64,000 nucleotides of DNA from G963663315 sp965231905 (GTDB lineage: Bacteria; Pseudomonadota; Gammaproteobacteria; Arenicellales; Poriferihabitantaceae), in NCBI GenBank assembly GCA_965231905.1, contig CBDDOO010000002.1, forward strand, positions 1,364,001-1,428,000, given 5' to 3'. Both the position numbers and the translations under genes were made by a program. Shown in pieces: positions 17,618-25,221 of the stretch (its first letter is position 1; each line of letters begins with the position of its first letter). The notes below the pieces were generated by a model that was not told the DNA's origin, searched no databases, and saw only the letters and a program-made list of their open reading frames with translations.

Positions 17618-18700
17618 ATGACTGAACCGATAAAGTCCCTTGCCGCGCGATATTACACCGATCCGAAGATCTTTGAGGTGGAACGCGCGGGACTCCTGGC
17701 CCGCACATGGCAATTTGGCTGCCACAGTTCCCGGGTGGCGGAACCCGGCGATTATGCGACCTTCGAGATTGCCGGCGAAAGCCTGTTTGCCATTCGCGGA
17801 CGGGACAGCAAACTCCGCGCGTTCTACAATGTGTGCCAGCACCGGGCGCATCAACTGGTCCATGGCGCCGGCGCCGTGCGGGCCGTGGTGTGCCCCTATC
17901 ATGCGTGGACCTATGAGCTGACAGGCGAGCTTCGCGCCGGGCCAAATATCAAGACGGTCGAGGGCTTTGACAAGTCGAACGTTTGTCTCACCGAAGTCAG
18001 GGCCGAGGAGTTCCTGGGATTTGTCTTTGTCAATCTTGATCCCGACGCCGACCCCATGGATGCATGGTTTCCGAATGCACGGAAAGAGCTTGAGGAATGG
18101 CTGCCCAACCGGGCGGAGCTTGAGCCTCTTGAATGGGTCAGAATCCCTGAGAATTGCAACTGGAAGGTCTCGATCGAGAACTATTCAGAATGTTATCACT
18201 GCGCTTTGAATCACCCGACCTTTGCCGAAGGGGTGGTCAAGCCGGAAACCTATGACATTCAGCCGCAGGGCCAGTGTTTGCGTCATACCACCGAATGCCA
18301 GAACCTGGACGCGATGACCTACGATATCCGCTCCGGCTTTGCCCATCAGAACGAGTATTCGAGCTGGTTCCTGTGGCCGATGTTCAGCTTTCAGGTTTAT
18401 CCCGGAAATGTGCTGAACACCTATCACTGGCGCGAGGTCGATGTGAACCATGTAGTGGTTTGGCGCGGCTGGTATTCAGTCGGCGGCGAAGAAAGCGCAA
18501 CGGTGCGCAAACTGGCGCTGCAGGACCGCGCCACGACGGTGGAGGAAGATATCCACCTGGTCGAGTCGGTCCAGCGTGGTTTGCAGTCTCGCGGCTATCG
18601 TCCGGGGCCGTTGGTGATTGACCCTGAAGGCGGCGTCAATTCGGAACACCCGGTCGAGCGCCTTCAACGCTGGATGCGCGAGGCCATTGATGCCGGATAA
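17618..18700 (+). CDS. Rieske non-haem iron oxygenase, alpha subunit (betaine/carnitine-type)
   Basis: A 360-residue oxygenase. The Rieske cluster ligands are C73/H75 (CQHRAH) and C92/H95 (CPYHAW). The catalytic domain has NWKVSIENYSECYHC with Glu191 and iron ligands His194 and His199. Length and motifs resemble carnitine oxygenase CntA, glycine-betaine GbcA and stachydrine demethylase, which start breakdown of quaternary amines by oxidative cleavage or N-demethylation. No ferredoxin reductase subunit is adjacent; fpr at 38951 or a distant gene may serve. The start ATG 17618 is the first in frame after the divergent promoter region. Confidence 0.85.
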   Translation: MTEPIKSLAARYYTDPKIFEVERAGLLARTWQFGCHSSRVAEPGDYATFEIAGESLFAIRGRDSKLRAFYNVCQHRAHQLVHGAGAVRAVVCPYHAWTYELTGELRAGPNIKTVEGFDKSNVCLTEVRAEEFLGFVFVNLDPDADPMDAWFPNARKELEEWLPNRAELEPLEWVRIPENCNWKVSIENYSECYHCALNHPTFAEGVVKPETYDIQPQGQCLRHTTECQNLDAMTYDIRSGFAHQNEYSSWFLWPMFSFQVYPGNVLNTYHWREVDVNHVVVWRGWYSVGGEESATVRKLALQDRATTVEEDIHLVESVQRGLQSRGYRPGPLVIDPEGGVNSEHPVERLQRWMREAIDAG

Positions 18701-19523
18701 TACGGGTATGCCCCAGGACTGGACAGCAGACCAGAAGCTGTTCCCGCACCAGGTCGGGTTCACTTGTCCGCCCTTCGATTTCGACGCGGCGCCGTCGGAT
18801 TTCCTGCGCATGAGCCCACCTGGCGTCGGCGTGCATGGCTGGATGCTGCATGTGCCCGACTACACGCATGGGCTGGATCAGCGGAAACAGAATTTCGGCA
18901 TGCTGGAGGATTTTGTACATTGCATGGGGCGCAACGGCGTCGATGTCTGTGGGCAGGTTGGCTCTAACTGGGTGCACGCCAGCGGCCTGGGCGTAAACGG
19001 CATCCGTGACCATTGTACGCGGCTGTCCGACACCTTCCAGACCCGTTTTCACATGGCGGGCTACGCCATGATTGAGGCGCTTCGCGCCTTGAATGTCGAA
19101 AAAGTCGCCTTGAACGCAGCCTACCATTGGCCGTCATGGTGGCAAGGCACGGTTGGTTTCTTGAAAGAGGCCGGGTTTGACGTGCTTTGGGCGGGTAATT
19201 TCGTCGACCAGGGCTGGTTCGATCATCAAGAGGCAGTCAACGCCCGGCGCTGGATTTTTGATGGCGCTCTCGCGGAAAAGAGTTTCACCTATGTCGCCGA
19301 ACAGGCTCCTGGCGCGGATGCCTACCTGATCAATGGTATGTGCAATTTCCGTACCGGCCCGAACGGGCAACCGCAGCGCCCGGTGCATCTTGAAGTCGAA
19401 CTTGAAACGATGCTCGGCAAACCTGTGATCGGTCATGATACAGCGCTGTATTGGCGGATCATGAAGGATCTGGGAATTGCCCCCACAACCCGTCAGGGTC
19501 GTCTGTTGGAGAGCCTGAAATGA
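18690..19523 (+). CDS. Asp/Glu racemase-superfamily enzyme (maleate isomerase / arylmalonate decarboxylase-like)
   Basis: A 277-residue cofactor-free enzyme. ATG 18690 is preferred because GAGG ends 6 bases upstream; it overlaps the Rieske stop by 11 nt, and ATG 18708 is an alternative. Motifs of this family are visible: GVDVCGQVGSNWVHASG, YAMIEALRALNVEKVALNAAYHW, a C-terminal catalytic-type Cys in LINGMCNF, and GKPVIGHDTALYWRIMKDLGI. Family members isomerise maleate or decarboxylate malonates through Cys residues. Here the gene is coupled to a Rieske oxygenase and could process the carbon skeleton left after amine removal. The substrate is unknown. Confidence 0.72.
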   Translation: MPDNTGMPQDWTADQKLFPHQVGFTCPPFDFDAAPSDFLRMSPPGVGVHGWMLHVPDYTHGLDQRKQNFGMLEDFVHCMGRNGVDVCGQVGSNWVHASGLGVNGIRDHCTRLSDTFQTRFHMAGYAMIEALRALNVEKVALNAAYHWPSWWQGTVGFLKEAGFDVLWAGNFVDQGWFDHQEAVNARRWIFDGALAEKSFTYVAEQAPGADAYLINGMCNFRTGPNGQPQRPVHLEVELETMLGKPVIGHDTALYWRIMKDLGIAPTTRQGRLLESLK

Positions 19524-20095
19524 ACCGGATCGTGGCCCTTTGGGCCGTGCCCCGCTCGACCTCGACCGCGTTCGAATGGATGATGCGGCAACGCGGCGAT
19601 CTGGACTGTCTGCATGAACCCTTCGGCGAGGCGTGGTATCAGGGCGAAGACCCGCTCTGGCCACGATTGAAGCCCGGCGACAAGACCACGCCGGGGCTGA
19701 CGATCGAAAGCGTCTGGGACGATATTCGAGCGCGGGCGAACCGGGGGCCGGTGTTCCTCAAGGATTTCCCGCATTACATAAACCATATATGGACACCAGA
19801 ATTTCTGGGCCATTTCACTCATGCCTTCCTGATCCGCGACCCGGCCAAAACGCTCACATCAATGTATGACAAATGGCCCGACTTCGATGAGGGCGAAGTC
19901 GGATTTGCCGAGCAACGCGCGCTGTTTGATCTGCTGTCCGCCCTGCATGGCGCCCCGCCGCCCGTCATCGACAGTGACGACCTGCTGGAGAATCCGGCAG
20001 GGATGGTTGTCGCCTTCTGCGAAGCGGTCGGCATCCCCTTTATTGAAGACGCGCTGAGTTGGGAGCCGGGCGAGCGTTTTCCAATCCAGAGATGA
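19520..20095 (+). pseudogene. Sulfotransferase family gene, 5' part, interrupted by an insertion sequence
   Basis: The first 187 or so codons of a sulfotransferase-family gene. The start ATG 19520 overlaps the preceding stop (ATGA). The N-terminus MNRIVALWAVPRSTSTAFEW holds the phosphosulfate-binding loop (PRSTSTAFEW), and FLIRDPAKTLTSMYDKWPDF the 3'-phosphate region. After LSWEPGERF the frame enters the insertion sequence and stops at TGA 20093-20095, which belongs to the element's terminal repeat. The remaining C-terminal coding sequence is found beyond the element at 21491-21688. A truncated product might be made but lacks the conserved C-terminal WWDGGS...GLKPQ region. Confidence 0.85.
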
Positions 20096-20101
20096 GCCTG
20101 A
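20091..20101 (+). repeat. Left terminal inverted repeat of the insertion sequence
   Basis: GATGAGCCTGA, matched in inverse orientation at 21468-21478. It supplies the TGA that ends the interrupted sulfotransferase frame. Confidence 0.75.
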
Positions 20102-20147
20102 GGGGGCAGTATTTTGTGAGTCTATTGATCGACATTGAGAGTGGTTG

Positions 20148-21404
20148 TCAGGCGGCGTGACTTTGGGATTTGTTAAAAGATAGAAACAGTTTGTTGCGGG
20201 CTTTGTTGAGTCTTCGCGCGGCTTCATTATCACTGTATTTGTGAGCGAAGTCATCGAGTATTTTGAGTGTGATTCCGGATTTGAGATATTGCTGTGCATG
20301 GGGCAGGGAACGGAGTTTCTGGTACGGAGTCTGGATCAGTGAGTCCGGGTATTTGCGGATGCGTTTTCCCTGATTGTTGATTTCTTCCTTTGCGAACAAG
20401 CAGGGTCGGTGATAGTTCAGGTAGGGATTGAGGTCGTTTGTGAGGAAGTGGTTGACGGGTTGAGCGAAGCGCTGTGAGATGTGTTCGTATCCCAGATGCT
20501 TGCGGATGACGGAGCCGTTCTTGCCTTCGACCAGGGCGTTGTCATTGCTCTGTCGGGGACGGGATTTGGTTTGTTCGATCTGGAGTTTTTGCAGGAGTTT
20601 AGCGACTTGTCGATTGATATACTCTGAACCGTTATCGGAATGGAACCCCTGGAGCGTGAAGGGGAAGGCATCCAGGAGTTGATGCAGAGCCGGGATGAGA
20701 TAGCTTTCGGAGATTCTCTGTACACAGACCACGGCCTGCATCTGGGTGACTTCATCGACAGCATTGATGTGATACAGTCCCTTGATGCCGTCCTGATCGC
20801 CCTGATGGACGGTATCGACGCGCAAGAAGCCGGGACGGCCATCGGGTCTGGGTTTGCGTCGCTCCCCGATTCGCACGGGCGTATAGCGGGTCTTTTGGAA
20901 GTGTCGTCTCTGGCGCTGGTAGGAATCCGAGTGGCGCAGGTTGTACAAGTGTCCATTGGAGATGGCGGCCAGTCGCCGGTATCGGGTATCGCCGAATACC
21001 GAAAAAGCCCGTTCACACAGTTTCCGGGTGGCCGGGCCGGACAGGTTGCCGTGCAGGGTATCGGTTTCCACCAGTAAAGCCACATCTTCCGGGGTATAAC
21101 GTCGACAGAAGGCATTGGCGGGTCGCCCCCGGCGATCCCGAATGCGGCCACTATCGCGGTATTGGCGGATCAGCCGGGTGATCTGGGCGCGGGATAAGCC
21201 ACTGACCTTCTCCAGGTAGGCTTTCACCACACCCCGGTCGGCCTTGCTCAATGCGCCATAACGCAACTGCCGCAGGCTGTCACAAATCCACGGATAGGAC
21301 TCCTCGCGGGACTGGGGTTCAAAATCAAAAGTAGTGGCTCCGTTCAAAAACGAACGAATCTCCTCCACCGTCTGTAAACGCTGGCTGTGTAATTTCACGA
21401 TCAT
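20148..21404 (-). CDS. Transposase with integrase (rve) catalytic core
   Basis: A 418-residue transposase. The N-terminal part has a helix-turn-helix (SGLSRAQITRLIRQY) and a basic linker (RIRDRRGRPAN). The catalytic DDE triad is visible as Asp in FLRVDTVHQGDQDG, Asp in GFHSDNGSEYIN and Glu in NDNALVEGKNG. It appears full length and intact, so the element may be active. The family was not settled by eye: the core is rve-type as in IS3/IS481-like transposases, but the single long frame may belong to an unassigned group. It is oriented opposite to the gene it interrupts. Confidence 0.88.
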   Translation of the reverse strand: MIVKLHSQRLQTVEEIRSFLNGATTFDFEPQSREESYPWICDSLRQLRYGALSKADRGVVKAYLEKVSGLSRAQITRLIRQYRDSGRIRDRRGRPANAFCRRYTPEDVALLVETDTLHGNLSGPATRKLCERAFSVFGDTRYRRLAAISNGHLYNLRHSDSYQRQRRHFQKTRYTPVRIGERRKPRPDGRPGFLRVDTVHQGDQDGIKGLYHINAVDEVTQMQAVVCVQRISESYLIPALHQLLDAFPFTLQGFHSDNGSEYINRQVAKLLQKLQIEQTKSRPRQSNDNALVEGKNGSVIRKHLGYEHISQRFAQPVNHFLTNDLNPYLNYHRPCLFAKEEINNQGKRIRKYPDSLIQTPYQKLRSLPHAQQYLKSGITLKILDDFAHKYSDNEAARRLNKARNKLFLSFNKSQSHAA

Positions 21405-21421
21405 CCTCCGATGATCCCAAA

Positions 21422-21478
21422 ATCAGCCCCTTCAAACTCATCTCCCGTTGGAAATACAGCTTATCCTTCAGGCTCATC
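21422..21478 (-). repeat. Right terminal inverted repeat plus subterminal copy
   Basis: Read on the minus strand, GATGAGCCTGAAGG (from 21478) is followed 33 bases later by GATGAGTTTGAAGG (from 21445), each trailed by CTG and a T-rich run. Repeated end motifs are usual for transposase binding. Confidence 0.55.
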
Positions 21479-21490
21479 TTCCATTGGACA

Positions 21491-21688
21491 ACTCTGGGCG
21501 TTGACACCGGCGACTACAGCTGGTGGGATGGCGGCAGCTTCCACGCTAACCTGAAGGCGTCAACCGGCCTCAAACCGCAGGTTCGCCGCTATATTGAGAT
21601 AGACCAGGCCCCCCTGCGGGTGCAGCGCGTTCACCGGCGGATGAAGCCGCATTACGATCATCTTTATCAGCACAGGATCACGCTTTGA
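21491..21688 (+). pseudogene. Sulfotransferase family gene, 3' part, downstream of the insertion sequence
   Basis: An open frame without a start: DTGDYSWWDGGSFHANLKAS, then TGLKPQVRRYIEIDQAP and a tail ending LYQHRITL with TGA at 21686-21688. This is the conserved C-terminus expected after LSWEPGERF of the 5' part. Removing the element would join GERF directly to DTGDYSWWDGG in the same frame (within about two bases), giving a protein of about 245 residues. The few codons before DTGD (21491-21502) probably belong to the element or its junction. Confidence 0.85.
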
Positions 21689-21750
21689 TCAAAAACCATT
21701 GAACACCGGTTTCTCCCTTATCGCGGTTCTCCCTTGTCGTATGACACAAC

Positions 21751-21777
21751 CGTCATTCCCGTGGAAACGGGAATCCA
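21751..21777. repeat. ATTCCCG...CGGGAAT hairpin repeat
   Basis: GTCATTCCCGTGGAAACGGG followed by AATCC, a palindromic element of the type also found at 35396-35421 (GGATTCCCGC...GCGGGAATGACG). It lies in the gap after the broken sulfotransferase. Confidence 0.6.
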
Positions 21778-21802
21778 TAGCCATAAGGATGCCGCGCTTA
21801 AC

Positions 21803-21836
21803 GTCATCGTAGGGGTGCCCCTCTGTGGGTGCCCGC
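21803..21836. repeat. Dispersed GC-rich hairpin repeat (copy 3)
   Basis: CGTAGGGGTGCCCCTCTGTG followed by GGTGCCCGC; a divergent member of the family seen at 4781, 26 bases or more downstream of the antitoxin stop. Confidence 0.6.
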
Positions 21837-21866
21837 TATCGTCGTAACCGATCAACCTGTTAATTG

Positions 21867-22160
21867 TTATGGAGTTACGGATTTATGTAAAATAGATTTC
21901 ATCCAGGTTTGATAAGGTATGCCTTCACGCATAGCCTGGGCTTTTAGACGGACAAGGTCGGCGCTGGGTATTCTCAAGGTGATTTGTGTCGTTTTTTCAT
22001 TGAGCCTGTTCTTTGCGGCTTCACGGAACATAGCTAGGCGTTCAGCGGTGAGATTACTCACAGGAACGTAATCATCCTTATTGATTGCATTCTCCATGCT
22101 TTCGATAAGTTTTTTTTCCTCATCGTCAAAGTAGTCTTTTATATAAGGTTCTCGTTTCAT
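21867..22160 (-). CDS. Antitoxin, ribbon-helix-helix (CopG/BrnA-like)
   Basis: A 97-residue antitoxin-like protein. The C-terminal half carries a ribbon-helix-helix signature: strand QITLRIPSADLVRLKAQAMR, then EGIPYQTWMKSILHK. The N-terminal half is acidic (YFDDEEKKLIESMENA) and likely wraps the toxin. The ATG overlaps the toxin stop by 4 nt, giving toxin-first order as in brnTA operons. It probably represses the operon by binding the palindrome at 22449-22474. Confidence 0.8.
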   Translation of the reverse strand: MKREPYIKDYFDDEEKKLIESMENAINKDDYVPVSNLTAERLAMFREAAKNRLNEKTTQITLRIPSADLVRLKAQAMREGIPYQTWMKSILHKSVTP

Positions 22161-22447
22161 GTTTTTCCTAATCCTGAATAAATCGCCGTATGCTTTCGGC
22201 TTGGATACAAGGTTTTGAGGAAAATTTCCTCGTCAGTTTCAACATACGGGACTAAATACACGTAGTTATCAATTTCCAGCACAAAAACCTTTTGGCCGGA
22301 GTGGTTGGAGGCAGGATTGTCGATACTATCGAGTATTTGTCCTGCTTCGATAAGAACGACACATTCCTCAAAGCCAATACCTCCTCTCTCAGAGTCTGCT
22401 TTTAGCCACGCAGATTTTTTCGCATCCCATCTTATAATTTTTGTCAT
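22157..22447 (-). CDS. BrnT-like toxin of a type II toxin-antitoxin pair
   Basis: A 96-residue protein starting MTKIIRWDAKKSAWLKADSE, then RGGIGFEECVVLIEAGQILD and ending in an arginine/aromatic tail. The pattern W-D-x-K-K...GIGFEEC resembles BrnT-like (RelE-fold) ribonuclease toxins, though identity is low by eye. ATG 22447 is chosen because the operator palindrome and a -10 hexamer end just before it, so a leaderless message is likely; TTG 22483 would put the operator inside the gene. The antitoxin gene follows with a 4-nt overlap. Confidence 0.7.
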   Translation of the reverse strand: MTKIIRWDAKKSAWLKADSERGGIGFEECVVLIEAGQILDSIDNPASNHSGQKVFVLEIDNYVYLVPYVETDEEIFLKTLYPSRKHTAIYSGLGKT

Positions 22448-22448
22448 G

Positions 22449-22474
22449 GCATTCATTGTATATACAATGAATGC
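22449..22474 (-). promoter_or_regulatory. Perfect 26-bp palindromic operator overlapping the toxin-antitoxin promoter
   Basis: The sequence GCATTCATTGTAT and its exact reverse complement lie back to back. On the minus strand TTGGAA (22483-22478) and TACAAT, 17 bases apart, form a promoter whose -10 lies inside the palindrome, and transcription would start about at the ATG at 22447. Binding of the antitoxin would block the polymerase directly. Confidence 0.75.
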
Positions 22475-22544
22475 TATTTCCAACCCTTTTTAGACACCCT
22501 TTTTAGCCACATAACCGCAATCCATACCCCGCTCCCAACCGTCA

Positions 22545-22708
22545 TCGTAGGGACAGGCCTTAAGTGCCTGTCCGCAGCTGTCGGAACGCGCACCAACCAT
22601 AACGGGCGACCACAGAGGGTCGCCCCTACGCATCGTTTAACCGCGAGCGCCGTCTACATTCCCGTTCCCAACCCGCCATCGTAGGGGCCGGTCCCCGCGC
22701 CGGCCCAC
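22545..22708. repeat. Cluster of three dispersed hairpin repeats (copies 4-6)
   Basis: Three imperfect palindromes in the 289-bp gap before the chelatase gene: GTAGGGACAGGCCTTAAGTG with CCTGTCC (22547-22575), GGGCGACC...GGTCGCCCCTACG (22604-22630) and CGTAGGGGCCGGTCCCCGCG with CCGGCCC (22679-22707). They share the CGTAGGGG / CCCCTACG edges with the other copies but differ in stem sequence. Nothing else is recognisable here; no cobalamin riboswitch was seen. Confidence 0.7.
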
Positions 22709-22772
22709 GAATCGGTAATCGCGGGCCTGAATGAGGTTATAATCCCGGTTTTACCTGTAAGCAGTAAACCAG

Positions 22773-24566
22773 ATGCCGGATCATTACCCGTTTTGTCGCA
22801 TAGTCGGACAGCCGCTGCTGAAAACCGCGTTGCTGCTGATCAGCATAGACCCGGGAATCGGCGGATTGTTGATCAGTGGCGCCCGCGGCAGCGCGAAATC
22901 AACGATTGTCCGCGGGTTGTCGGACCTGCAACCGGATAAGCCCTTCGTGACATTGCCGTTGGGCGCTACCGAGGAAATGATCACCGGGTCACTTGACCTG
23001 GAAAGCGCTCTTTCTGATTCTGAAGTGCGGTTTTGCCCGGGCTTGCTGGCCCGCTCGCACGGTGGTTTTCTCTATGTCGATGAAGTCAATCTGCTTTTTG
23101 ACCACCTGGTTGATCTGTTGCTGGACGCGGCTGCGTCTGGAGTCAATATCGTTGAAAGAGACAGCATCAGTCATCGGCATGACGCGCATTTTGTTCTGAT
23201 CGGCACGATGAACCCCGACGAAGGCGAACTCAGGCCGCAGTTGCTGGATCGTTTCGGCCTGATGGTTGAAATGGAAACGGACTTTACGGTCGAGGATAGG
23301 AAGGAGATTGTCCGGCGCCGTCTCGCCTTTGACCGGGACTCCGGGAAAATGATCCGGGATAGTCAGGCTGAATCCGATCAGATCCGGCAAAAAATACAAT
23401 GGGCCAGGGATAATCAGCGCCGGGTCAGGCTGTCAGACCGGATTGAAACAGAAATCGCGCAAAGATGCCGGCAGGCCGGGGTCGAGGGAATGCGCGCCGA
23501 TATTGTGTTTCATCGCGCGGTGACTGCCTGGTGCGCGCTGGAGCAAAGGCTGGAAGTGATGACGGATGATCTGGACGTGGTGGAGCCGATGGTGATGAAT
23601 CACCGTCGAAATATCCAGCCGGATGGCGCGGCAGGGTCCGGCGGCGGCCACTCCGGTCATTCCGGCAACAACAATCCCGGACAGGATGGTCAGAACGGAA
23701 GTCATCAAGGTGGCGGCGCATCGTCCGGATCATCCATCCAGGGTAGCTGGGGCGCCATGGCGCCCATGCCTTGCGGATCGATGCCGGCGTCCGCGTTACC
23801 TCTGCCGACGCGGCCAGGGTATCCGGGGAACCCTCCGGTACGGGAGCGTATGGCCCGGCGAGACGGGAGCCGGGACTGGCAGGGTCTGGCCGGCGGCGCC
23901 AAATACGGGGAGCAGAATTTAAATGGAAACAGGAAGATAGACTGGGCGGGCACTCTCATCAGTACCGCCCGGTTCGGATTGTTGTCCTGTGAGGACAAGA
24001 GACGTTCCCTTCAATACCGATTTCAACTCCCCGGAGCGATCCATCTGGATCTGATTGTGCTGGATACTTCGTCTTCAACCCTGTGTGGTCAGGGCTTAAG
24101 TCTCGCGCGCGGGGCCATTCAGGCGTTTTCCGGTCAGAGTTACCGCGCCAGAAGGCACTTGAGCCTGGTCACGTTCGGGAATGATGAAGTTCGGGCGCTG
24201 CTTGAGATTCAACGAGCGCCCAGGAACATTGAGCCTGTGCTGGACCGGATTCAGGCCGGGGGCGGAACACCGATCCGCCAGGCGTTACACTACGTTGACG
24301 GCATCCTGGTTCGGCGGAAATACCGACACTTGAATTGCCATATTTATCTGATTACAGACGGGAGGTTCGATGAGTCGATGAGCGGGTATCGGTCCATTCA
24401 TTCATGCCCGGTAACCCTGGTTGATATTGAATGCGGACGGGCGCCGCTGGGCCGGGGGCAGCAACTGGCCCGGCGGATTGACGCTGGTTACCTGCATATT
24501 TCAAGCCTGTCGTTGCCGGCGTTGCCGGGGGACGCTTCGGGTTTTACAACAATGCGGGCAGATTAA
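22773..24566 (+). CDS. ChlI/ChlD-type fused chelatase subunit (putative cobaltochelatase partner)
   Basis: A 597-residue AAA+ plus von Willebrand A protein resembling Mg-chelatase BchI/BchD fusions. The AAA+ part has a Walker A variant (GARGSAKST, about residues 35-43), Walker B (FLYVDEVNLLFDH) and an arginine-finger region (LLDRFGLMVE). A Gly/Ser/His/Asn-rich linker (about 288-330) follows. The C-terminal vWA domain has the MIDAS motif DTSSST and a later TDGRFDES. Placement directly before cobO and cobB suggests cobalt chelation together with a CobN-type large subunit, which is not in this window. Confidence 0.85.
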   Translation: MPDHYPFCRIVGQPLLKTALLLISIDPGIGGLLISGARGSAKSTIVRGLSDLQPDKPFVTLPLGATEEMITGSLDLESALSDSEVRFCPGLLARSHGGFLYVDEVNLLFDHLVDLLLDAAASGVNIVERDSISHRHDAHFVLIGTMNPDEGELRPQLLDRFGLMVEMETDFTVEDRKEIVRRRLAFDRDSGKMIRDSQAESDQIRQKIQWARDNQRRVRLSDRIETEIAQRCRQAGVEGMRADIVFHRAVTAWCALEQRLEVMTDDLDVVEPMVMNHRRNIQPDGAAGSGGGHSGHSGNNNPGQDGQNGSHQGGGASSGSSIQGSWGAMAPMPCGSMPASALPLPTRPGYPGNPPVRERMARRDGSRDWQGLAGGAKYGEQNLNGNRKIDWAGTLISTARFGLLSCEDKRRSLQYRFQLPGAIHLDLIVLDTSSSTLCGQGLSLARGAIQAFSGQSYRARRHLSLVTFGNDEVRALLEIQRAPRNIEPVLDRIQAGGGTPIRQALHYVDGILVRRKYRHLNCHIYLITDGRFDESMSGYRSIHSCPVTLVDIECGRAPLGRGQQLARRIDAGYLHISSLSLPALPGDASGFTTMRAD

Positions 24567-24579
24567 CGGGAGCGGATCC

Positions 24580-25221
24580 ATGCAGGAAGAAACGGGAGCA
24601 GACGAAAACAGTACCGGCGCTGACGCCAGCGGCGAAGCCCGACATGCCGCGAGGATGAAAAAGAAGAAAGCGGTGGTGGATCAACGAATTGCCAGGGCGA
24701 CCGAACAGCGCGGTGTACTGATCCTGCTGAAAGGCAATGGCAAAGGTAAGAGTTCCTCTGCCTTCGGGACGATGGCCCGGGCCCTCGGCCACGGTCAACG
24801 GGCTGGCCTGGTGCAGTTTATCAAGGGCCGGCTGGAAACCGGGGAGTTTCTCTTTTTCAGGGATCACCCGCAGGTCGATTTTCATGTCATGGGGCATGGT
24901 TTTACCTGGGAGACCCAGGACCGGTCCCGTGATGTCGCCGCCGCCCGAAAAGCCTGGTTGGTAGCGCGGAAGATGTTGTCTGACGGGGCTTACCATATTC
25001 TGGTATTTGATGAAATGTCGTACATGTTCAAATACGGGTATCTGGATGTCGAGCCGGTGGTGGAGGCGATCAAGGCCAGACCCGCGCACCAGAATGTGAT
25101 CATTACCGGGCGAACGATGCATCAGCAGTTGATGGAAATTGCCGACACGATCAGTGAGGTTGCCGATCTCGGGCACGCGTTCAGAAAAGGCGTCAAGGCG
25201 CAGCCGGGTATCGAATGGTGA
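24580..25221 (+). CDS. cobO: Cob(I)yrinic acid a,c-diamide adenosyltransferase
   Basis: Transfers the 5'-deoxyadenosyl group of ATP to cob(I)yrinate diamide or cobinamide (BtuR/CobO/CobA type). The 213-residue protein starts at ATG 24580, chosen because GGAG lies 7 bases upstream; a longer frame runs back inside the preceding gene. The P-loop is GNGKGKSSSAFG, the B-strand region VFDEMSYMFKYGYLD, and the family signature VIITGRTMHQQL is present. It lies 13 bp after the chelatase gene and overlaps cobB by 7 nt, so the three are one operon. Confidence 0.93.
   Translation: MQEETGADENSTGADASGEARHAARMKKKKAVVDQRIARATEQRGVLILLKGNGKGKSSSAFGTMARALGHGQRAGLVQFIKGRLETGEFLFFRDHPQVDFHVMGHGFTWETQDRSRDVAAARKAWLVARKMLSDGAYHILVFDEMSYMFKYGYLDVEPVVEAIKARPAHQNVIITGRTMHQQLMEIADTISEVADLGHAFRKGVKAQPGIEW

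Larger units (their letters stand above)
20080..21490. mobile_element. Insertion sequence, about 1.4 kb, DDE/rve transposase
   Basis: A single transposase gene is bounded by inverted copies of GATGAGCCTGA (20091-20101 and 21468-21478), extended imperfectly inward (GTATTT) and outward (TCCAAT at 20080 and ATTGGA at 21484). Flanking sequence is one sulfotransferase gene cut in two, which fixes the element between about 20078 and 21505. A clean target-site duplication was not found. A further copy of the end motif (GATGAGTTTGAAGGGGCTG) lies just inside the right end at 21445-21427. The exact ends are uncertain by about 15 bases. Confidence 0.85.

Noticed and set aside
20071..21505. Target-site duplication GCGTT at both junctions of the insertion sequence
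   Set aside because: GCGTT occurs near both ends, but joining there would shift the sulfotransferase frame and create a stop, so the match is likely chance.
22484..22772. Cobalamin riboswitch before the chelatase-cobO-cobB operon
   Set aside because: No B12-box-like conserved core was seen; the gap is filled by hairpin repeats.
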